Shown here: positions 6,171 to 9,725 of the stretch, piece after piece | Layout: the number at the start of each line of letters is the position of its first letter | Position numbering within the stretch: position 1 is the stretch's first letter | Assembly (NCBI GenBank): GCA_036259875.1 | Contig: DATAAZ010000047.1 | Span: 1 to 9,725, forward strand | Direction: 5' to 3' | Length of the DNA: 9,725 bases | Source of the DNA: DATAAZ01 sp036259875 | GTDB taxonomy: Bacteria > Actinomycetota > Thermoleophilia > Gaiellales > Gaiellaceae | Notes under the pieces: model-generated | Database searches by the model: none | Seen by the model: only the letters and a program-made list of their open reading frames with translations | What the model was told of the DNA's origin: nothing | Made by a program: the position numbers and the translations under genes

Positions 6171-6736
6171 TCGCGCGCCTGCGCGGGCGGCCGGTCCACG
6201 CCGGCGCGGACGAGCTCGTCCTCGACGTGGGCGGGGTCGGCTACAGGCTCCACGCGACCCCCGCCGCGATCCGAAAGGCCGAGGCGCGCGACGAAGTGGT
6301 GCTCGACACGCACCTCCACGTCCGTGAGGACGCGCTGCAGCTCTTCGGCTTCGCCGACGCCGGCGAGCGCGAGCTCTTCGAGCAGCTCCTCGCCGTCTCG
6401 GGCGTCGGGCCGAAGGTCGCGCTCGCGATCGTCTCCGGCTACTCGCCCTCCGAGCTTCGCCGCGCGATCGCGCGAGAGGACGCCGCGCTCTTCGAGACGA
6501 TCCCCGGCATCGGGCGCAAGACGGCGCAGCGGGTCGTGCTCGAGCTCAAGGAGAAGATGGCCGCGCTCGAGGTGGTCGCCGGAGGACCGGCGGCCGAGAC
6601 GGACACGCATCTCGTCGCGCGAGAGGCCCTCGTGGAGCTCGGCTACTCGGTCGCGGAGGCCGAAAGGCGCCTGGGCGTCGTCGATCCCGAGCTTCCGCCC
6701 GCGGAACGCGTCAGGGAGGCGCTGCGCGCGGCATGA
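6167..6736 (+). CDS. ruvA: Holliday junction branch migration protein RuvA
   Basis: A 189-residue protein. RuvA binds the four-way junction as a tetramer and loads RuvB hexamers. Domain I (about 1-62) is the OB-fold with the typical start VIARLRGRPV and HVREDALQLFGF. Domain II carries two helix-hairpin-helix motifs, LAVSGVGPKVA (75-85) and IPGIGRKTAQRVVLELKEK (112-130). After a flexible linker (about 131-146), domain III (147-189), which contacts RuvB, begins at LVAREALVELGYSVAEAE. The GTG start overlaps the ruvC stop (GTGA) and its own stop overlaps the ruvB start (ATGA), so the three proteins are translationally coupled. The open frame runs far upstream through ruvC in another phase; the start was chosen from conservation and the overlap. 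Confidence 0.97.
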   Translation: MIARLRGRPVHAGADELVLDVGGVGYRLHATPAAIRKAEARDEVVLDTHLHVREDALQLFGFADAGERELFEQLLAVSGVGPKVALAIVSGYSPSELRRAIAREDAALFETIPGIGRKTAQRVVLELKEKMAALEVVAGGPAAETDTHLVAREALVELGYSVAEAERRLGVVDPELPPAERVREALRAA

Positions 6737-7752
6737 GCGTCCCGGAACGGGTCACGGCCGCCAACGTCGCGCCCGACGACGACGAGCTCGATCGCTCGCT
6801 CCGGCCCCGCCGGCTCGCGGAGTTCATCGGGCAGGAGCGGGTCAAGGAGCAGCTCTCGATCGCGCTCGAGGCCGCGAAGGGGCGCGGCGAGCCGCTCGAC
6901 CACGTGCTCCTTGCCGGCCCGCCGGGGCTCGGCAAGACGACCCTCGCGTACGTCGTTCGCGAGGAGCTCGGCGTCGGGATCCGGACGGTCGCCGGTCCGG
7001 CGCTCGAGCGAAAGGGCGACATGGCGGCGATCCTCACCTCGCTCGAGGAGCGCGACGTCCTCTTCGTCGACGAGATCCACCGCCTCAACCGCGCGGTCGA
7101 GGAGATCCTCTACCCGGCGCTCGAGGACTTTCGGCTCGACATCGTCGTCGGCCAAGGGCCCGCGGCCCGCACGCTCACGCTCGACCTCCCGCCCTTCACG
7201 CTCGTCGGTGCGACCACGCGCACGGGCCTCCTCACGACGCCGCTTCGCGACCGCTTCGGGATCACGTACCGCCTCGAGCTCTACACCGTCGAGGAGCTCG
7301 CGCGAATCGTCCGGCGCTCGGCGCGGATTCTCGAGGTCGAGATCGCGCCCGAGGCGGCGGACGAGATCGCACGCCGGGCCCGCGGCACGCCGCGCGTTGC
7401 GAACCGCATCCTGCGGCGCGTTCGCGACGTCGCCGAGGTTCGCTACGACGGCGTCGTGACGCTCGAGGTCGCGCAGGACGCGCTCGCCCTGCTCGAGGTC
7501 GACGCCGACGGCCTCGAGCGCGTCGATCGCGAGCTCCTGGCCGCAATCGTCGAGAAGTTCGGCGGCGGCCCGGTGGGGCTCTCGACGCTCGCGGTCGCGC
7601 TCGGGGAGGAACCCGACACGATCGAGGACGTCTACGAGCCGTACCTCCTCCAGCTCGGGTTCATCCAGCGAACGGCGCGCGGTCGGATCGTCACGGAGCG
7701 CGGCCGCGAGCTCGTCGGCATCCAGGCGGCCGACGAAACCGCCCTCTTCTAG
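6733..7752 (+). CDS. ruvB: Holliday junction branch migration ATPase RuvB
   Basis: A 339-residue AAA+ motor protein of normal length. Two RuvB hexamers flank RuvA and pump DNA through the junction. The N-terminal box is LRPRRLAEFIGQERVKEQL (23-41). Walker A is AGPPGLGKTT (61-70, K68), Walker B is VLFVDEIHRLN (109-119), sensor 1 is LVGATTRTGLL (157-167), and the PLRDRFG segment (170-176) holds the arginine finger. GTPRVANRILRRVRD is the sensor 2 region. The C-terminal winged helix covers GGGPVGLSTLAVALGEE and YLLQLGFIQRTARGRI. An AGGGAGG sequence lies 13 nt before the ATG, inside ruvA. It is the last clear core gene; what follows is accessory DNA. Confidence 0.98.
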   Translation: MSVPERVTAANVAPDDDELDRSLRPRRLAEFIGQERVKEQLSIALEAAKGRGEPLDHVLLAGPPGLGKTTLAYVVREELGVGIRTVAGPALERKGDMAAILTSLEERDVLFVDEIHRLNRAVEEILYPALEDFRLDIVVGQGPAARTLTLDLPPFTLVGATTRTGLLTTPLRDRFGITYRLELYTVEELARIVRRSARILEVEIAPEAADEIARRARGTPRVANRILRRVRDVAEVRYDGVVTLEVAQDALALLEVDADGLERVDRELLAAIVEKFGGGPVGLSTLAVALGEEPDTIEDVYEPYLLQLGFIQRTARGRIVTERGRELVGIQAADETALF

Positions 7753-7769
7753 CGTTCTCTCGTAACCAT

Positions 7770-7805
7770 GCGGGTTCGCGGCCCGCTTGCTAACCGGCTG
7801 CTAAC
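7770..7805 (+). repeat. GC hairpin plus paired TGCTAAC repeats after ruvB
   Basis: GCGGG-TTCGCGG-CCCGC (7770-7786) forms a 5-bp stem with a 7-nt loop 17 nt after the ruvB stop. It is followed by TGCTAAC at 7788-7794 and again at 7799-7805, 11 nt apart, about one helical turn. The hairpin could end the ruvCAB transcript, though there is no U-tract. Its 5-bp stem and 7-nt TTC-starting loop also resemble a tRNA T-arm, but no other tRNA part is visible. Confidence 0.35.
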
Positions 7806-7812
7806 GCGCGGC

Positions 7813-8040
7813 TCAGTCGGGCCAAAGCGGGTCGCCCCGCTGCCAGCCCGGCTTCCGCGGTGGTAGCCCAAGCCTGGCCCGGACCTCGTCGTCGTACGGC
7901 GACCAGTCGGGTGTCTCGTCGACGACCAGGTACTGGTTCAGGACGGCGGCGGGGACGAGGAACTCGCGGTACGGCTTCTCGTCCTCGACCCACTCGTACG
8001 GGGCGAGTGCTTCCTCGGGGACGTCGAGCGCGAGGATGAC
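7813..8040 (-). pseudogene. C-terminal fragment of an unrecognised protein, no start codon
   Basis: On the minus strand a frame ending in TGA encodes about 75 well-formed residues: VILALDVPEEALAPYEW, then EKPYREFLVPAAVLNQYL, then DWSPYDDEVRARLGLPP and a terminal GDPLWPD. The hydrophobic/acidic alternation, normal amino-acid composition and G/C third positions argue that it is, or was, real coding sequence. There is no in-frame ATG or GTG in this stretch, and the frame merely runs on into the antisense of the capsid remnant. I therefore read it as a truncated gene fused to the capsid remnant by deletion or rearrangement. A few more residues (DLEDDLAARD) may belong to it. I do not recognise the family. 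Confidence 0.55.
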
Positions 8041-8783
8041 GTCGCGAGCGGCCAGATCGTCCTCAAGATCCCGCGCCTTGCGACCGGCGCCGCCGTCGCG
8101 GTCAGTCGTCGGAGAACGCGGCCGTCCAGGAAACCGACCCGACGACGAGCTCGGCGACGGCGCCCGTGGAACGGTCGCGGGGCAGGTCGACCTGTCGCGG
8201 CAGCTCTTCGACTTCTCGCGGGATGGACGCCGTCATTGCCGACGACCTCGGCCGCGCTCACGGAACCGCACTTGACAGCCAGATCGTCAACGGAAGCGGC
8301 TCGGGTCAGAACATGCGCGGCTTCCTGAACGTCTCCGGGATCCTCTCCGTCGCCGGCACCGTCACCTCGGCGGCGACCTTCATAGAAAGCGTCTGGAAGG
8401 CCTACAGCGCGGTGAGCGGCACGTCGGGCTACGGGAGCGCCAACCCCGACGAGTACGTGGTGGTGCTCCACCCGCGCCGCTATGCCTGGGCGAAGGGAAA
8501 CACCACCGGCATCCCGGCGCAGGCGCTCTTCCCCGGCACCGTCGTTCCCTCGGCTGGCGTGCCCACGAACCTCGGCGCCGGGACGAACGAAGACGTCGTG
8601 CTCGTCGTCGAGCGCTCCGCCGTCGTCCTGGTCGGCGACTCGCCGGTCTTCCGCGTCTTCGAGTCGGTTGGCTCGAGCACTCTCACGGTTCGTATCTCCT
8701 CCTGGAACCAGGCTGCACTCGTCGTCGACAACCCGACGGCGGTCGCGAAGGTGACGGGTCTCACGCCACCGAGCGGGTTCTGA
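8041..8783 (+). pseudogene. HK97-type phage major capsid protein, 5'-truncated and frameshifted
   Basis: Conceptual translation across three phases gives an HK97-fold capsid (phage_capsid family). Phase 1 (8041-8103) reads ASGQIVLKIPRLATGAAVAV. Phase 3 (8103-8170) reads QSSENAAVQETDPTT. Phase 2 (8171-8221) reads TVAGQVDLSRQLFDFSR. Phase 3 again (8223-8780) reads MDAVIADDLGRAHGTALDSQ, then NGSGSGQNMRGFLN, PDEYVVVLHPRRYAWAKGN, VVLVVERSAVVLVGDSPVFR and ISSWNQAALVVDNPTAVAKV. The apparent indels are at about 8103 (one C lost from CC), 8170 (one A lost from AAA) and 8222 (one G gained in GGG). The N-terminal delta/scaffold region is missing; a minus-strand fragment lies there instead. The last 187 codons are intact, so a short product from the ATG at 8223 is possible, but it would lack much of the fold. 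Capsid subunits build the phage head; encapsulin shells share the fold but not this sequence style. Confidence 0.8.
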
Positions 8784-8827
8784 TGAAGGTCGCGCGGCTC
8801 TCCTTCCGCGTTGACACCGGGGCAGGA

Positions 8828-8871
8828 AGCGGCCGGGGTGCGCCATTACCCCCGGCCGCTCCTCGCCTTTT
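8828..8871 (+). terminator. Intrinsic terminator downstream of the capsid remnant
   Basis: Arms AGCGGCCGGGGT (8828-8839) and ACCCCCGGCCGCT (8848-8860) pair over 12 bp with one bulged C, around the 8-nt loop GCGCCATT. A TTTT lies at 8868-8871, 7 nt past the stem. It is 45 nt after the capsid stop. The stem is strong and the U-tract weak. Confidence 0.6.
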
Positions 8872-8887
8872 CGACACGGCGATAGAC

Positions 8888-8926
8888 GGGGGGTGGTCAT
8901 TTGGCTCGACCTCGCGGACACCCCCC
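8888..8926. repeat. GGGGGGTG/CACCCCCC inverted repeat
   Basis: A perfect 8-bp inverted repeat, GGGGGGTG at 8888-8895 and CACCCCCC at 8919-8926, with a 23-nt spacer. It is followed at 8942-8948 by a run of seven A, rare in this GC-rich DNA. It lies between the terminator and the next gene, so it may be a regulatory or structured leader element; no function can be assigned. Confidence 0.35.
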
Positions 8927-8968
8927 GCGCTGTTCCCCGCGAAAAAAACTGCATCCCGCCTACTTCGC

Positions 8969-9421
8969 ATGACTGAGGCGAGAAACACCGTCTGCGCCGA
9001 ATGCGGAAACCCGCTTGAACAAAGGCGATTTGGCCGTCGCCGCCGCTACTGCTCGGACGCCTGCAAGCGGGCCGTCGAGTTCTCGGAACGGCGTCGGAGA
9101 CGACGTTTCGCCACCTTCGCACGGCATTACGCCACCGTTTCGCGACCGCAGGAGGGCGCTCATTCGTCCGCGGATACGCGGGACACCCTCGCCCCAGACA
9201 AATTTCCACGCCGGCGAAATTCCGAGCTCCCCTCACCGCCTCCTGAGCCCGAACCCGTGCTCACGCGCGCCGAGCAGGAAGCCATCCTCGGCCGGCCGCT
9301 CGCGGACGGACTCACGTGGGAGCAATACTGCATCCTCACCGGCGACAACCTCGGCGGTGGCTTCGGTCCCGGTGGCTTAGCCGCGCTCGGCAGCGCCCGC
9401 TCCGAACAGGCTCGCCGCTAA
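8969..9421 (+). CDS. Small Cys4 zinc-ribbon-like protein, function unknown
   Basis: A predicted 150-residue protein. Residues 9-32 carry two cysteine pairs, VCAECGN (C9, C12) and YCSDACKRA (C28, C32), separated by a basic GRRRRY stretch. This is the pattern of small zinc-ribbon or MYM-like fingers ('RYCSxxCRxA') common in actinobacterial and phage DNA-associated proteins. A strongly basic helix (SERRRRRRFATFARHY) follows, then a Pro/Ser-rich linker and a more ordered C-terminus, LTRAEQEAILGRPLADGLTW. The same frame opens earlier at 8783 by ATGA overlap with the capsid stop. Those 62 codons cover the terminator hairpin and look non-coding, so the internal ATG is preferred. No Shine-Dalgarno sequence is visible at either start. 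It may be a phage-derived DNA-binding protein; the start and function are uncertain. Confidence 0.55.
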   Translation: MTEARNTVCAECGNPLEQRRFGRRRRYCSDACKRAVEFSERRRRRRFATFARHYATVSRPQEGAHSSADTRDTLAPDKFPRRRNSELPSPPPEPEPVLTRAEQEAILGRPLADGLTWEQYCILTGDNLGGGFGPGGLAALGSARSEQARR

Positions 9422-9465
9422 GTCACGTTGAGCCCTCCTCCCGTTGCCGCCTACCGCCCGGTCGT

Positions 9466-9725
9466 CTAGCCGATCGCCTTCGCGAAGTAGCCTCCGCGTC
9501 GGGCCGAGCCGGCTTGGAGGCACGACGGCTCGAAATGCTCGACAAGGAGATTCGGGCCCGCCGGGTTCGGATTCGGGTCGAAGTCAAGCGCCGTGTCGTG
9601 CTGCGGCGGCGCGGGCCCAGCCCCGTCCGGGTCCCACAGATAGCCGGTGTACTGGCTGATCCCGACGACCACTCTGCGGCACGATTCAACGGCGCGGAGC
9701 ACGGTCACCTGGGTGCGGAGCGTCC
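9466..9725 (-). CDS. Unrecognised protein, 3' part, open to the window edge
   Basis: A minus-strand frame ends in TAG at 9466-9468 and stays open to the window edge (86 full codons). It includes VESCRRVVVGISQYTGYLW, then PPQHDTALDFDPNPNPAG, NLLVEHFEPSCLQAG and a terminal GYFAKAIG. Composition is less Arg/Ser-skewed than in the other frames here, which supports coding. A GTG at 9708 could begin an 80-residue protein but has no Shine-Dalgarno sequence, so a 5' end outside the window is more likely. It converges with the zinc-ribbon gene across 44 nt. I do not recognise the family. Confidence 0.45.
   Translation of the reverse strand, partial: TLRTQVTVLRAVESCRRVVVGISQYTGYLWDPDGAGPAPPQHDTALDFDPNPNPAGPNLLVEHFEPSCLQAGSARRGGYFAKAIG

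Noticed and set aside
7770..7786. tRNA gene remnant
   Set aside because: Only a T-arm-like hairpin is present; loop position 58 is C instead of A, and no acceptor, anticodon or D arm can be folded around it.
8223..8783. Encapsulin shell protein rather than phage capsid
   Set aside because: The segment order and motifs (DDLGRAHGTALDSQ, NGSGSG, HPRRYAW) fit tailed-phage HK97 capsids, no encapsulin cargo gene is nearby, and the gene is broken.
8811..8816. TTGACA as a -35 box upstream of the zinc-ribbon gene
   Set aside because: No -10 hexamer lies 16-18 nt downstream, and the terminator hairpin occupies that position.
7938..9236. A 432-codon minus-strand open frame antisense to the capsid and zinc-ribbon genes
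   Set aside because: Composition is dominated by Arg/Ser/Pro, no domain is recognisable, and it is antisense to well-formed capsid sequence; it is a GC-rich shadow frame.
1..9725. CRISPR array, insertion sequence or toxin-antitoxin pair
   Set aside because: No regularly spaced repeats, transposase motifs, terminal inverted repeats of IS type or recognisable toxin/antitoxin pairs were seen on either strand.

Overview
The window is very GC-rich, with the strong G/C third-position bias of a high-GC actinobacterium. The gene set (bifunctional-type methylenetetrahydrofolate reductase, pdxS, pdxT, yebC, ruvC, ruvA, ruvB) and the leaderless-looking starts fit Actinomycetota. A Thermoleophilia-like lineage is my guess; it rests on overall resemblance, not on a search.

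Layout. (1) 1-497: C-terminal part of a methylenetetrahydrofolate reductase domain protein. (2) 698-1582: pdxS, the synthase subunit of pyridoxal 5'-phosphate synthase. (3) 1687-1713: a perfect hairpin between convergent genes. (4) 1742-4157, minus strand: a tight three-gene unit made of an ECF sigma factor, a short single-span membrane protein placed like an anti-sigma factor, and a branched-chain-amino-acid-type substrate-binding lipoprotein. No ABC permease or ATPase genes accompany it. (5) 4227-7752, plus strand: pdxT, yebC, ruvC, ruvA, ruvB. PdxT makes ammonia from glutamine for PdxS, YebC is a translation/transcription-associated factor, and RuvABC migrates and resolves Holliday junctions. 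(6) 7753-9725: an accessory region. It holds a start-less minus-strand gene fragment abutting a frameshifted HK97-type phage major capsid gene, a hairpin terminator, a small Cys4 zinc-ribbon-like gene, and an unrecognised minus-strand gene running off the window edge. This looks like a decayed prophage or similar remnant; no integrase, portal or terminase is visible.

Points of most interest. The sigma/membrane protein/binding-lipoprotein cassette separates pdxS from pdxT, which are usually adjacent, and suggests ligand sensing coupled to an ECF sigma factor (inference). pdxS, pdxT and ruvC each carry a TANNNT hexamer exactly 6 nt before the start codon and no Shine-Dalgarno sequence, the signature of leaderless transcripts, whereas yebC and the lipoprotein gene have clear Shine-Dalgarno sequences. 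The capsid remnant reads through three reading-frame changes within about 120 bp, each at a short homopolymer, so either decay or sequence error must be considered. I do not see a clearly new defence or mobile system; the sigma/lipoprotein cassette is the best candidate for something undescribed.
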